A stretch of DNA of 39,312 bases from Bacillota bacterium (GCA_021820465.1 JAKADP010000016.1:1-39312); one strand, 5' to 3'. Counted from the first letter of the stretch, positions 1 through 9,470 are shown. A program made the numbers and translations. Notes: generated by a model from the letters alone, not told the origin.

Positions 1-102
1 CACCGCGTCAGCGTCTCGTTCATGGCCGTAGTATGCGCAGCGGGCACGCATACCCATGCGCACGGGCGGCACGCTACGGGGAGATGCGCGGGAGGTGAGG
101 TT
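1..102. other. Upstream flank, no gene seen
   Basis: No coding signal is convincing here. The only notable element is the purine-rich stretch GGAGGTGAGG at 91-100, which probably serves as ribosome binding site for the small gene that follows. An ATG at 22 is in frame with that gene, but the codons between 22 and 102 do not look like coding sequence and no ribosome binding site precedes it. Confidence 0.4.
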
Positions 103-351
103 TTGGCCAGCCGAGCAGCGGGTGTCGGGCCATCTCGCGGGGACTCTCCCTTGGTGGGGTGGGACCTCAGAGCCAGCACATATCCGTTCTACGACCCGGC
201 CGACCGGGCCTTCGCCGTCTACCCCTGGTCTCCGCACGACGACGGCTGGGACATGTTTGAGTGGGGGGCCGACGCGCCGGACGAGCGGGAAAGCCTGTAC
301 ACGGTGCATGAGCGCTTGGCTCGCGATCCGTCGTCCAGCACGCCGCCCTAA
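103..351 (+). CDS. Small unknown acidic protein (82 aa)
   Basis: I do not recognise this protein. The TTG at 103 is chosen because GGAGGTGAGG lies just upstream (91-100). From about base 181 the third codon positions are strongly G/C, as expected for a real gene in this genome. The product is rich in aromatic and acidic residues (motifs YPFYDPADRAF, DGWDMFEWG) and ends in a short Ser/Pro tail; no membrane segment or signal peptide is visible. It converges on the dipeptidase gene with a 21-base gap. A start further in (TTG 151 or GTG 154) is possible. Confidence 0.45.
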   Translation: MASRAAGVGPSRGDSPLVGWDLRASTYPFYDPADRAFAVYPWSPHDDGWDMFEWGADAPDERESLYTVHERLARDPSSSTPP

Positions 352-372
352 CGGCGGGGTCGGCGGCGCCGG

Positions 373-1356
373 CTAAGGGGTCCCCTCGTGACTCCACCGC
401 TCCCGCAGCAGTGTGAGGAAGTTGCCGCCGGCGATGCGCTGCACCGTCTCGTCGGCGAGGCCGCGGTCCGCCAGATCGTCCAGCAGCTGGGGCCAGAGGG
501 TCGCGTCCTCTAGGCCGACGACCGGAGTCGGCACGCCGTCAAAATCGCTCCCAATGCCCAAATGGCGATCGTCGCCCACCACCTCCAGATGGTGGAGAGC
601 ATGGTCCACCACCCGCCCGCGGTCGTGGTCGCCCCCCAAGAAGTCGGGGACAAAGGTGATGCCCTGCACGCCGCCCGCGCGCGCCAGCGCCCGGATCTGC
701 GCATCAGTGAGGTTCCTCGCATGCGGGGCCAGGGCCCGGCAGTTGGAGTGCGACGCAATCGGCGGCTCCTCGGACGCGCCCAGCACGTCCCAGAACCCTT
801 GCGCCGCCAGGTGCGAGACGTCCACGACCATGTGCACGCGGTTCATCTCGGCCACCATCGCGCGGCCAGCGCGGGAGAGCCCCCCGCCGCCCGGATCTTC
901 TCCGGCCCCGTCCGCCAAGGCGTTGCGCTGGTTCCAGGTGAGCGAGAGCAGGCGCACGCCCAAGCGCCACAGGATCCGCAAGATGGCTGGGTCGGTCCCC
1001 AGCGCCTCGGCCCCTTCGACCGAGAGCACCGCGCCCAGCCGTGGAGGGCCGCTCTCCAGCGCGGCCAAGCTGGACAAGCCAGTCACGGGGACCACGCGCG
1101 GATCGGTCGCCACGGTGGCATGAAAGGCATCAAGATATTGCAGCAGGCGCGGCAGCGCCCGCTCGGGCTTGTAGGCAGACTCTACCCAGCACGAAAAAAA
1201 CTGCAGGGTGACGCCCGTATCCACCAGCCGCGGGATGTCGGCTTGGCCCCGCGGGGGATCGTCCGTCACCGAAAGCGAGCGCGCCCCCCCCAGAACCGCG
1301 CCCAAGCTGTCTGCATGGGTGTCCACGACCGGAAACTCTGCACCATGCCAACGCAT
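373..1356 (-). CDS. Membrane dipeptidase, peptidase family M19
   Basis: Zinc-dependent dipeptidase of the renal dipeptidase family, a TIM-barrel hydrolase that cleaves dipeptides, often with a D-residue at the second position. The family's metal ligands are all visible in the 327-residue product: H14 and D16 in DTHAD, E114 in SVEG (bridging glutamate), H182 in DVSH, H203 in SHSN, and D271 in GSDFDG. The length is normal. No signal peptide is seen, so it is probably cytoplasmic as in other Firmicutes. A GAGGCGAGG-type ribosome binding site precedes the ATG. It is the last gene of the cinA-recA-ymdB series, 20 bases after ymdB, and is probably co-transcribed with it. Confidence 0.93.
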   Translation of the reverse strand: MRWHGAEFPVVDTHADSLGAVLGGARSLSVTDDPPRGQADIPRLVDTGVTLQFFSCWVESAYKPERALPRLLQYLDAFHATVATDPRVVPVTGLSSLAALESGPPRLGAVLSVEGAEALGTDPAILRILWRLGVRLLSLTWNQRNALADGAGEDPGGGGLSRAGRAMVAEMNRVHMVVDVSHLAAQGFWDVLGASEEPPIASHSNCRALAPHARNLTDAQIRALARAGGVQGITFVPDFLGGDHDRGRVVDHALHHLEVVGDDRHLGIGSDFDGVPTPVVGLEDATLWPQLLDDLADRGLADETVQRIAGGNFLTLLRERWSHEGTP

Positions 1357-1376
1357 CTTGCACCTCGCCTCTGCTG

Positions 1377-2162
1377 CTACGGGGATAGTGGCTCCCGCTC
1401 AAACAGCCGCTCCAAGGCCACCGTGCGGCCCGCCTCAATGGTGGCAATCAAGCCGCAGAGCTGAGCGGGGCCGGTCGCCGTCTCAAACCGCACCGGACGC
1501 TGGGTCAAAAACTTTTCCAGGACCAGCTCCGTGCGCACCCCGATGACTGAGCGATACGGCCCGCACATGCCCAGGTCACTCAGGTAGCCCGTGCCCTGCG
1601 GCAGAATCCACTCATCGGCGGTTTGCACATGGGTGTGCGTGCCCACCACCAGCGACACGCGGCCATCCAGGTACCAGCCCAAGGCCACTTTCTCGGAGGT
1701 GGTCTCGGCATGCACATCGACCAGCACGGCGTCCGCCGCCGGCAGCGCGTCCAGGGCGGCATCGAGCGCGCGAAACGGATCATCGTAGGCTTGGGGGAGA
1801 AAGGCCCGGCCCGACACGTTAATGACGCCCACACGCGTGCCATCCTGGGCTTCGACCACCACCGCTCCATGTCCGGGAGTGCCCGGCGGATAGTTCAGGG
1901 GTCGCAGGAGGACGGGCAGGTCATCAATAAACGTGAGCACGTTGTCCTTGTCAAAGATGTGGTTGCCAGAGGTCAGGACGTCAATCCCCGACGACAGCAA
2001 CTCGTCCGCCACCTCGTGCGTCAGGCCGTTGCCTCCCGCCGCATTTTCGGCGTTGACCACGACCAGATCCAGATGATGCTCGCGCCTCAGGCGCGGCACC
2101 GACGCGCGGACTAAGCGGCGCCCGGGCTTCCCCACGACGTCGCCCAACATCAGGACGCGCAT
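1377..2162 (-). CDS. ymdB: YmdB-type metallophosphoesterase (TIGR00282)
   Basis: Calcineurin-like phosphoesterase of the YmdB family, known in Bacillus as a 2',3'-cyclic nucleotide phosphodiesterase that affects the choice between biofilm and motility. The di-metal ligands sit at the family positions: D8, E39-N40, N67-H68 (SGNH), H151 (DVHAE), H176 and H178 (GTHTH). The 261-aa length is standard. The ATG at 2162 begins exactly at the conserved MRVLMLGD start and has AGGAAGG upstream; the open frame further upstream is not coding-like. In Firmicutes ymdB usually follows rny after recA. Here rny is missing and an unknown gene precedes it. Confidence 0.95.
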   Translation of the reverse strand: MRVLMLGDVVGKPGRRLVRASVPRLRREHHLDLVVVNAENAAGGNGLTHEVADELLSSGIDVLTSGNHIFDKDNVLTFIDDLPVLLRPLNYPPGTPGHGAVVVEAQDGTRVGVINVSGRAFLPQAYDDPFRALDAALDALPAADAVLVDVHAETTSEKVALGWYLDGRVSLVVGTHTHVQTADEWILPQGTGYLSDLGMCGPYRSVIGVRTELVLEKFLTQRPVRFETATGPAQLCGLIATIEAGRTVALERLFEREPLSP

Positions 2163-2223
2163 CGCCGAGGGCCCTTCCTGCCCGCAGGCTGTCCGGTATG
2201 CACTGTGGGGGCGCCGGCCCCCG

Positions 2224-2766
2224 TCACGTATTGAACACCAGCACGCGTCCCTCTTCGCGCAGCGCGAACAGGCGGCGGCCCGGCTCCTGGCCAAGCGAGT
2301 CCAGAGCTGCCTGGATGGTCTCTTCCTGGTCCAGCAGGTCGTCTTCGCTGAAGTCATTGGGATCCATCAACAGGTCGACGCCGCACTGGTCCCGCAGGAG
2401 GTCAATAACCATGCCCACTTCGTCGGGCGTCAGGCTCTCGATGTCGCGGGCCAAGCGCAAGATCGTCAGGGGCTCCACGTACTCGGTCGTGAACTCCGCC
2501 ACGCCGTCACCGGCCAGTGGGAAGCGCAGGAGGTGATGGTAGGTCAGCAACACTTCCATGAGAGCGTCGGCCAGAGCCGCTGCCCGGTCCCGCGGCAGGC
2601 GGCCGCGGAGGCAGAATGACAGCGTCACCCGGCCGCCATCGCCGCCCTCAGGCTGAAAGTCCAAGCTGGACAATTCGGGATACCGAACCAGACTGGCAAT
2701 CAGGGCCCCCACTCCGCGAGCCCCCATCCGCCCCCCGATTGCACTCGGTGACGAGTGTTCCGCCAT
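2224..2766 (-). CDS. Conserved-looking unknown protein (180 aa)
   Basis: Function not recognised. The ATG at 2766 is preceded by a G-rich GGAAGGGGG stretch; the open frame extends upstream but that part has no protein-like character. The N-terminal third is small and basic, then comes an alpha/beta-looking region (about residues 25-95). The C-terminal half is strongly acidic (for example LMDPNDFSEDDLLDQEE) and ends with FALREEGRVLVFNT. No signal peptide, membrane helix or cysteine motif is visible. It occupies the slot between recX and ymdB where RNase Y is normally found, but shows no KH or HD motif, so it is not a shortened Rny. It is probably co-transcribed with both neighbours. Confidence 0.75.
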   Translation of the reverse strand: MAEHSSPSAIGGRMGARGVGALIASLVRYPELSSLDFQPEGGDGGRVTLSFCLRGRLPRDRAAALADALMEVLLTYHHLLRFPLAGDGVAEFTTEYVEPLTILRLARDIESLTPDEVGMVIDLLRDQCGVDLLMDPNDFSEDDLLDQEETIQAALDSLGQEPGRRLFALREEGRVLVFNT

Positions 2767-2813
2767 TGCCGCGCCCCCTTCCCCAACATGCCGCCTTGCT
2801 TGCCTGGCCCCTG

Positions 2814-3260
2814 TCAGCCGCCGTCGCCGCCCTCGGGCCCCAGACGGTCCAACACGCGGGCAATGATGGCAGCCGGATATCCCTGGCGGGCCAGGCGCCG
2901 GGCCAGTCGGGCCCGCTGCCCCTCGCCGGGCGGCGCTCGCTGGGCTTCGCGCCAAGCCTGCTCCCACCAGGTGTCGGGGTCCACCGCCCCCACCGTCTCC
3001 CGGGCCAGGGCCTCATCCACCCCGCGCTGGCGGAGCCGATGCGCCAGCCGGACCGGGCCGTCGCGGCGCCGCCGCGCTCGGTCAAGTTCTGACCGGGCCA
3101 CCGCCTCATCGCTCAGCCACCCTTGGCGCTCCAAGGCGTCCAGGAGCGCGTCGGGTGACTCGGCGCCCGCCCGCTGGAGGCGAGCCGCCAGCTCCCGCCG
3201 GGTGAGTGAACGCAAACTCAACCAGCGGAGCGCCAACCGCCGGGCGTCGGCCTCCCCCAA
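2814..3260 (-). CDS. recX: RecX regulatory protein
   Basis: RecX modulates RecA by capping or inhibiting filament growth. The 148-aa product is almost entirely helical, Arg/Ala/Leu-rich, and carries the family pattern of three-helix repeats, beginning with LSLRSLTRRELAARL and continuing with WLSDEAVARSELDRARRRR and LARRLARQGYP. Its position directly after recA is diagnostic. The start is uncertain: the frame has no ATG or GTG near recA's stop, so the TTG at 3260, 11 bases after the recA stop, is chosen because it leaves the normal short N-terminus. TTG at 3236 is an alternative with a better placed GGGGGAGG but an overlong spacing. Confidence 0.85.
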   Translation of the reverse strand: MGEADARRLALRWLSLRSLTRRELAARLQRAGAESPDALLDALERQGWLSDEAVARSELDRARRRRDGPVRLAHRLRQRGVDEALARETVGAVDPDTWWEQAWREAQRAPPGEGQRARLARRLARQGYPAAIIARVLDRLGPEGGDGG

Positions 3261-3271
3261 GGCACCGCTGC

Positions 3272-4306
<1,035 letters not shown>

Positions 4307-4336
4307 CGTTCAGTCCTCCCCCGGCGTCGCTGGCCG

Positions 4337-5968
4337 CTATATTCGCGGTCTGGGGGCAGACTCCTCTCGCGGTCGCGCCGGTTCGATGCTCACCGGGCGC
4401 CCCTTAATCGACAAGCGCTGCGCGGCCGCCATAATCTTGCGCGCGGCCTCATCGGGCACCTCGACAAACGTAAACCGATCGTAAATGTCGATGAGCCCAA
4501 TCATGCTGCCGCGGATGTTGGTGGACTCCGCGACCCCGCGCACCACGTCAGCCGGCGTCAGCCGGTCCACGTGGCCCAGGTTCAAGAACAGGCGGACCAT
4601 TCCGGGCTCTGCGCCCGTGTCGCCGTAGCTGCTGGCGGCGGCCGGCTCGCGGCCCTTGTCGTTCAGCAGCCGCATCGCGGCGGCGGCAATGTCTATGGAG
4701 TCATAGTCCTCCGCCAGCGCCAGCGCAATCTCGCGATACTCCGGCACGACGCCGCGCTCCACTTCTTCGGCCAGCCGCCCGCGCAGGGCCTCACGCTGCT
4801 TGGCCGCGACGTCGCGCACGGAGGGCACGGGCCGGCGGGGAATTCTGAGCCGGAGTGTCCGCTCCAGCAGGCGAATCTGGCGCACCTCGCGCGGATGCAC
4901 TAGGGAGATGGCCGTCCCCGTTCGGCCGGCGCGCCCCGTCCGCCCAATCCGATGGACATAGCTTTCGGGGTCCTGCGGCAGGTCGTAGTTGACCACGTGG
5001 GACACCCCTTCGATGTCCAGGCCGCGTGCTGCGACATCCGTCGCCACCAAAATCTCCGTGGCGCCTTCGCGAAAACGCTTCATGACGCGGGTGCGCTGGG
5101 ATTGATTCAAGTCGCCGTGAATGGCTTCGGCCGAGTACCCCCGGGCCTGCAGGGCCTCCGTGAGCTCATCCACCCGCTGTTTGGTGCGGCAAAACACGAT
5201 GGTCCGCTCCGCCGCCTCAATGTCCAGAATGCGGCTCAACGCCTCAGCCTTTTCGTGCTCGCGCGCCTCGTAGTACGCCTGCTCCGTGAGGGGCACGGTC
5301 AGCCGCTCGGGATTGACGGACACCCGCTCGGGGTCCTTCAAGTAGCGCTGGGCCAGCCGGGCAATGGGATCCGGCACCGTCGCGGAAAACAACAGGGTCT
5401 GCCGCTCGGTTGGGACCTGATTCAAGATGAACTCCACGTCCTCGATGAAGCCCATGTCGAGCATCTCGTCGGCCTCGTCCAGCACCACTTGGTGCACATG
5501 GTCCAGCTTTAAGGTGCCGCGCTTGATGTGATCAATCACGCGACCCGGCGTCCCAATCACCACCTGCGCCCCGTGCTCCAACGCCCGAATCTGGCGGTCA
5601 TACGACTGGCCCCCAAAGATGGGAACCACCCGGAGCGCGTTGTGGCGGCCAATGCGCGTGATTTCCTCGGACACCTGAATGGCCAGCTCGCGCGTCGGGC
5701 ACAGCACCAGCGCCTGCACGTGCCGTCCCCGGTGGTCCAGCCGCTCCACGATGGGTATGCCAAACGCCGCCGTCTTGCCGGTGCCGGTTTGGGCCTGCCC
5801 GATCAGGTCCCGCCCCTCCATGGCCACCGGCACGGCTCTGGCCTGAATCGGGGTCGGTTCCTCGAATCCCATATCGGCCAGCGACCGCAAAACGGCATGG
5901 GAAATGCCCATGTCGCGAAAGGGGTTGCTGGGGGTGGTTGTGTTCTCGTCCAGTTCTTCCTGTCCCAT
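4337..5968 (-). CDS. DEAD-box RNA helicase with DbpA RNA-binding domain
   Basis: ATP-dependent RNA helicase of the DeaD/CshA group, expected to remodel structured RNA in ribosome assembly, mRNA decay or cold adaptation. In the 543-aa product the motifs are: Q motif FRDMGIS...PTPIQ, motif I AQTGTGKT (59-66), DEAD (164-167), SAT (195-197) and HRIGRTGR (339-346). The region from about 460 to 533 is a DbpA-type RRM-like domain. The tail is short and basic. The ATG at 5968 with GGAGACAAG upstream is preferred; a TTG at 6031 overlapping the end of cinA would add 21 residues of unusual composition. It stands between cinA and recA, an uncommon insertion in this otherwise conserved order. Confidence 0.95.
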   Translation of the reverse strand: MGQEELDENTTTPSNPFRDMGISHAVLRSLADMGFEEPTPIQARAVPVAMEGRDLIGQAQTGTGKTAAFGIPIVERLDHRGRHVQALVLCPTRELAIQVSEEITRIGRHNALRVVPIFGGQSYDRQIRALEHGAQVVIGTPGRVIDHIKRGTLKLDHVHQVVLDEADEMLDMGFIEDVEFILNQVPTERQTLLFSATVPDPIARLAQRYLKDPERVSVNPERLTVPLTEQAYYEAREHEKAEALSRILDIEAAERTIVFCRTKQRVDELTEALQARGYSAEAIHGDLNQSQRTRVMKRFREGATEILVATDVAARGLDIEGVSHVVNYDLPQDPESYVHRIGRTGRAGRTGTAISLVHPREVRQIRLLERTLRLRIPRRPVPSVRDVAAKQREALRGRLAEEVERGVVPEYREIALALAEDYDSIDIAAAAMRLLNDKGREPAAASSYGDTGAEPGMVRLFLNLGHVDRLTPADVVRGVAESTNIRGSMIGLIDIYDRFTFVEVPDEAARKIMAAAQRLSIKGRPVSIEPARPREESAPRPRI

Positions 5969-6014
5969 CTTGTCTCCGTTCACTCGCCACCTGATGCCCT
6001 GGGCATCCGCGGCA

Positions 6015-7280
6015 CTAATGTCGCGACTCAATTTCCTCGGCTCCGGGCGCCCGCTGCCCGGCCAGCGCCAGCGCTAGGAGATGGCGCCCCGTCTCGGCGG
6101 CCGCTCTCCGCACCCACTCGCGGTCGGACCGCGAGCGGCGCCGATACACCGTGCTGACTCCAGGTCCCGTCAATGCCACGTAGTATGTCCCGACCGGATG
6201 ATCCGGGTCGCCGCCCTGCGGCCCCGCATAGCCCGTCGTTCCCAGCCCCCACGTGGCCCCGGACCGGTCTCGGACGGCGTCGGCCAACGCCAGCGCCACG
6301 CGGCGACTGACCGCGCCCTCAGTCAGCAACAAAGACCGGGGCACGCCCATGCGCACCTTCGCGGCCTCAGTATACACGACCTGTCCCTCCAAGACCACGC
6401 GAGACGCCCCGGGCACCGCCGTGAGCTCGGCAGCCAGCATCCCTCCGGTCAGGGACTCCGCGATCGCCACGGTGTCGCCACGGTCGGCCAGGCTCCGGAC
6501 CAGAGCCACCGCGTCGGCAGACGGCTCCTCCCCATAGAGAGGCACCCCTGCCCGCCGCTCGGCCTCAGCCACCAGCTCCGGGAGGCGGGCCGCTTCCGGA
6601 GACCCTTCGGCCACTTCCACGCGCCACTCCACCACACCCGGCCGGACGTACAGGCCGGTGCGCGGGCCCTCAGCCGCCGTCAGCAGGGTGCCCAGGCGAA
6701 AGGACAGCTCCGACTCGGTCAGGTCGTACACGCGCCACGTGCGGCGCACGATGCGCCGCCCCGTGGCCCGCTCCACCCGCGCCGTCAGCGCGACCGCCAC
6801 CGAGCGGCATTCCGCGGGCGGGCCCGGCAGGAGCGCCACAGCCCCGGCCGGGACGACCACCAGCTGGCCTGGCGCCGTGCCGACCTGATTCACCAGCAGG
6901 TCCGCTCCCGCCAGCCGCATGGCCTGAGCGTCAATGGACCGGGTGCGCGACGGCCCCTGCCCCCCGTGCCGCTGCTCCAGGGCCGCCGCCCAGTCGGGAT
7001 CCACCGCCATCGTCACGCCCAAGCCCGCGGCCACTCCGGCTCGCGTCCGGTCGTCGGGGGTTGGGCCCAATCCTCCGACCAGCACGAGGAGGGGCACCGA
7101 CTGGAGTCCCCGGCGCACCGCTTCCGCAATAGCCCCTTCATCGTCTGGCACCACCAGCTGCCACGCCACGCGGCTGCCGGCCTGCAGCAGGGCCTGCGCC
7201 AGCCAGGCGCCGTTAGTGTTGATCGTCTCCCCCGTGAGCACCTCGTCGCCCACCGCCACAATGCCCGCCCGCTCCCACAT
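6015..7280 (-). CDS. cinA: CinA-like protein (competence/damage-inducible)
   Basis: CinA family protein with an N-terminal MoCF/COG1058 domain and a C-terminal nicotinamide-nucleotide amidase domain. Family members act as NMN deamidase and ADP-ribose pyrophosphatase in pyridine nucleotide recycling. In the 421-aa product the N-terminal motif GDEVLTGETINTN and the GGLGPTPDDRT loop are intact. The C-terminal domain starts around residue 265 with AESLTGGMLAAELT. The ATG at 7280 has GGTGGAGGG six bases upstream; open frame above it is not coding-like. It sits upstream of recA (with the helicase between), as in most Firmicutes. Confidence 0.95.
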   Translation of the reverse strand: MWERAGIVAVGDEVLTGETINTNGAWLAQALLQAGSRVAWQLVVPDDEGAIAEAVRRGLQSVPLLVLVGGLGPTPDDRTRAGVAAGLGVTMAVDPDWAAALEQRHGGQGPSRTRSIDAQAMRLAGADLLVNQVGTAPGQLVVVPAGAVALLPGPPAECRSVAVALTARVERATGRRIVRRTWRVYDLTESELSFRLGTLLTAAEGPRTGLYVRPGVVEWRVEVAEGSPEAARLPELVAEAERRAGVPLYGEEPSADAVALVRSLADRGDTVAIAESLTGGMLAAELTAVPGASRVVLEGQVVYTEAAKVRMGVPRSLLLTEGAVSRRVALALADAVRDRSGATWGLGTTGYAGPQGGDPDHPVGTYYVALTGPGVSTVYRRRSRSDREWVRRAAAETGRHLLALALAGQRAPGAEEIESRH

Positions 7281-7333
7281 GGCCGTCCCTCCACCCCTAT
7301 TGTAGCGGTTGGCGGCCGTCCGGATTTGCCTAG

Positions 7334-8845
7334 TCAGCCCGCCGCCTCCGTGGCCAGCCAGCGGCGCAGGGTCGGGCCGTCGACAGTTTCCTCGGCCACG
7401 AGCGTGTCGGCCAGGCGGGCGAGCTCCCGCCGGTTCTCCTCGAGCAGTGCGCGCACGCGCGCGCGGGCTCGGCGCACAATGCCCTGCACGGCGCCAAACA
7501 TTTGGTCCTTGGTCAGCGCCTGCTCGTCCACGACGCCGAGCTCCGTGAGCCCCGCCAAGACCATGCGCCGGGCGATGGCCCACGCTTGCTCAAAGTCGTT
7601 GGCGGCGCCGGTGGAGCGCTCACCCAGCTGCAGCACCTCCGCTTCCGACCCGGCGAGGCACACGACGATCTGGCCCTCCAACTCGCTAACCGTTTCCAGC
7701 AGCGGGTCGTCGTCAGGCGACTGCCGAACGTACCCCAAGGCACGCCCGCGGGGAGCAATCGTGACCTGGGAGACGGATCCCGGGCGCACCAGCTCAGCCG
7801 CCAGCGCGTGGCCCCCTTCGTGCACTGCGACGCGCCGGCGCTCGGCGCTCCGCACGACCCGGTCCATCCGCTCCCCCATCAACACCTTGTCCACCGCCTC
7901 GTGGAAGTGCTGCCGGCTGAGGGCCGGCGCCCCATCGCGCAGCGCCAGGATCGCGGCCTCATTGCACAGGCTCTCGAGGTGCGCGCCGGAAAACCCGAAG
8001 GTATCGTGCGCCAAAGCGTCAAGGTCCACATCGCCGGCCAACGGCTTGTTGGCGGCGTGCAGAGCCAATATCTGGCGGCGCGCCATGCGGTCAGGCAGGT
8101 CCACGCGCACCTGGCGGTCAAGCCGGCCGGGCCGGGTCAGTGCCGGATCCAGCAGGTCCGCCCGGTTGCTCGCCGCCATCACGAGCACGCGGACGTCGTC
8201 GTGTGGCGTGAGGCCGTCCAGCTCCACCAGCAGCTGGTTCAGCGTCTGGTCGTACTCCAGATGACTGGTGTGCTGGCCACGGCGGCCGGCCATGACCTCG
8301 ACTTCATCAATGAACACGACGGCGGCGCCCCGGCCAGCCTGCCGCGCGGCCGTGCGTGCCTCGTGAAACAGCTGTCGCACCCGCTGCGCGCCCACCCCTG
8401 CGTACATTTCCACAAATTCGGAGCCGCTGGCGCTGAGAAAGGCCGCATCCGAATAATTAGCGGCCGCCTTCGCCAGCAAAGTTTTTCCGGTGCCGGGCGG
8501 GCCCGTGAACAAAATGCCCTTCAGCGGACGCACCCCCAGGCGCTCCGCTGCCTCGGGGCGCTTGAGAAAGTCCAGCGCCTCCACCAGCTCCTGCTTGGCA
8601 TGCTCGTGACCGCCGACGTCGTCAAAGCGCACGCGCGGCACCGCTCCGCGCGCCGGCGCCACCGGCGCCCCGATCCGCGTGCGCGACGCGAGCTGCCCCA
8701 TCGCGCCACTCCACTTCAGCACCCCCACGAGCGCGAGAATCAGGAGCAGGGGCCAGATGTTCACTCCCACCCAGGCCAGCCCGCCCACCAAGCCCGCGCC
8801 CGCCCCCAGCGCTGCCCACCACCAGACCTCCGCCGGCTTACGCAC
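7334..8845 (-). CDS. Short FtsH-like membrane AAA+ zinc protease
   Basis: AAA+ zinc metalloprotease of the FtsH family, which extracts and degrades membrane and cytosolic proteins. In the 503-aa product: two closely spaced membrane helices (about 7-28 and 30-44), Walker A GPPGTGKT (115-122), pore loop FVEMYAGVG (144-152), Walker B VVFIDEVE (176-183), arginine-finger region RPGRLDRQ, zinc motif HEGGH (342-346) and the third ligand D417 in GAANDFEQA. All catalytic residues are present. The GTG at 8845 has GGGAGGTG six bases upstream and overlaps the end of the preceding gene by eight bases, implying translational coupling. Unlike typical FtsH (600-650 aa), the loop between the two helices is only a few residues, so the external domain is missing. 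It is probably a second FtsH-like paralogue rather than the housekeeping copy. Confidence 0.9.
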   Translation of the reverse strand: MRKPAEVWWWAALGAGAGLVGGLAWVGVNIWPLLLILALVGVLKWSGAMGQLASRTRIGAPVAPARGAVPRVRFDDVGGHEHAKQELVEALDFLKRPEAAERLGVRPLKGILFTGPPGTGKTLLAKAAANYSDAAFLSASGSEFVEMYAGVGAQRVRQLFHEARTAARQAGRGAAVVFIDEVEVMAGRRGQHTSHLEYDQTLNQLLVELDGLTPHDDVRVLVMAASNRADLLDPALTRPGRLDRQVRVDLPDRMARRQILALHAANKPLAGDVDLDALAHDTFGFSGAHLESLCNEAAILALRDGAPALSRQHFHEAVDKVLMGERMDRVVRSAERRRVAVHEGGHALAAELVRPGSVSQVTIAPRGRALGYVRQSPDDDPLLETVSELEGQIVVCLAGSEAEVLQLGERSTGAANDFEQAWAIARRMVLAGLTELGVVDEQALTKDQMFGAVQGIVRRARARVRALLEENRRELARLADTLVAEETVDGPTLRRWLATEAAG

Positions 8846-9362
8846 GGGCCGCACCTCCCTTCGGCAGGGGCACCACCCGAATGAGCCGGTGGCCGCGGCC
8901 ATCCGCCATGGTGACGTACAGATGCGCACTGCCCAGCGCCAGCGCCAGGTGCAGGTGCGCGGTGCGCGCGTCCGCCACCAGGGTCCGCTGCATTGCGACA
9001 TATTGGCCCGTGGCGGTGCCGGTGGCCACGACGAACTGCAGATTGGCCCACAGCGCCCGCTCGCGCGCCGTGGCATTGTCTTGGACGGCGATGGGCACCG
9101 GGTGGCCCACGGCGCCACGCGCGGCCGCCTCCACCGCAGGATAGACCCGGGCCACATCGGCACCAGGCGCCAGTGTGATCGTGAGGCCCGTCTGGCCCGG
9201 AGGCCCCAGCGCGGTGTGGGCCAGCCCGGGGATGCCCGCCGCCTTGGCGAGCGGCGCCTCGACGGCTGCGCGATGGTACCAGCCCACAGCCAGCAGGAGC
9301 GCGGCCGCCATGATGGCCGCCCCGGCCGCCGCCACGCCCACATGCATCAGCGACACGCGCAT
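8838..9362 (-). CDS. Unknown single-pass membrane protein coupled to the FtsH-like gene
   Basis: Not a recognised family. The 174-aa product has one N-terminal membrane helix (about residues 7-26, MHVGVAAAGAAIMAAALLL region) without a signal peptidase site. A soluble alpha/beta-looking domain of roughly 145 residues follows and would lie outside the membrane. The ATG at 9362 has GGGGTGA five bases upstream; a GTG at 9371 overlaps that site and is less likely. Its stop overlaps the start of the FtsH-like gene by eight bases. Because that protease lacks the usual external domain, this protein may supply an equivalent module or act as a partner; this is inference from position only. Confidence 0.75.
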   Translation of the reverse strand: MRVSLMHVGVAAAGAAIMAAALLLAVGWYHRAAVEAPLAKAAGIPGLAHTALGPPGQTGLTITLAPGADVARVYPAVEAAARGAVGHPVPIAVQDNATARERALWANLQFVVATGTATGQYVAMQRTLVADARTAHLHLALALGSAHLYVTMADGRGHRLIRVVPLPKGGAARA

Positions 9363-9375
9363 GAAAGTCACCCCC

Positions 9376-9399
9376 GCCGATTTGTCTAGTGAAATCGGC
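9376..9399 (-). promoter_or_regulatory. 8-bp hairpin in the leader of the membrane protein/FtsH-like operon
   Basis: The arms GCCGATTT (9376-9383) and AAATCGGC (9392-9399) form a perfect 8-bp stem with an 8-base loop. The hairpin lies between the putative -10 element and the GGGGTGA ribosome binding site of the 9362 start, so it would be at the very 5' end of the transcript. It could stabilise the message, control translation or act as an operator. As it also lies downstream of the MFS gene it could terminate that transcript, but no U-run follows on that strand. Confidence 0.5.
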
Positions 9400-9402
9400 C
9401 GG

Positions 9403-9411
9403 AGTATATCA
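9403..9411 (-). promoter_or_regulatory. Extended -10 promoter element for the 9362-to-373 operon
   Basis: On the minus strand the bases read TGATATACT, an extended -10 element (TGn followed by TATACT). There is no good -35 box at 16-18 bases, which is tolerated by extended -10 promoters. Transcription would start near 9396, just at the hairpin. The surrounding AT-rich patch is conspicuous in this GC-rich sequence. Confidence 0.4.
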
Positions 9412-9470
9412 TTGAAATCCGCTTCCAGGACTCGTCACCTTGCGCCAGCAATGGGTTGGCTGACCAGACG

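Noticed and set aside
341-357. CCGCC/GGCGG stem between the first small gene and the dipeptidase as a terminator
   Set aside because: It has only five base pairs and no T-run, and overlaps the stop codon of the small gene. It is too weak to call in such GC-rich sequence.
6081-8264. 727-codon open frame on the + strand
   Set aside because: It is antisense to cinA and the FtsH-like gene, both of which have complete motif sets. Its Arg/His/Pro/Ser-rich composition is what antisense frames of GC-rich genes give.
8846-9343. N-terminal extension of the FtsH-like protein by 166 residues
   Set aside because: The extension is an Arg/Trp/Ser-rich shadow of the upstream membrane protein gene. A GTG with a good ribosome binding site exists at 8845.
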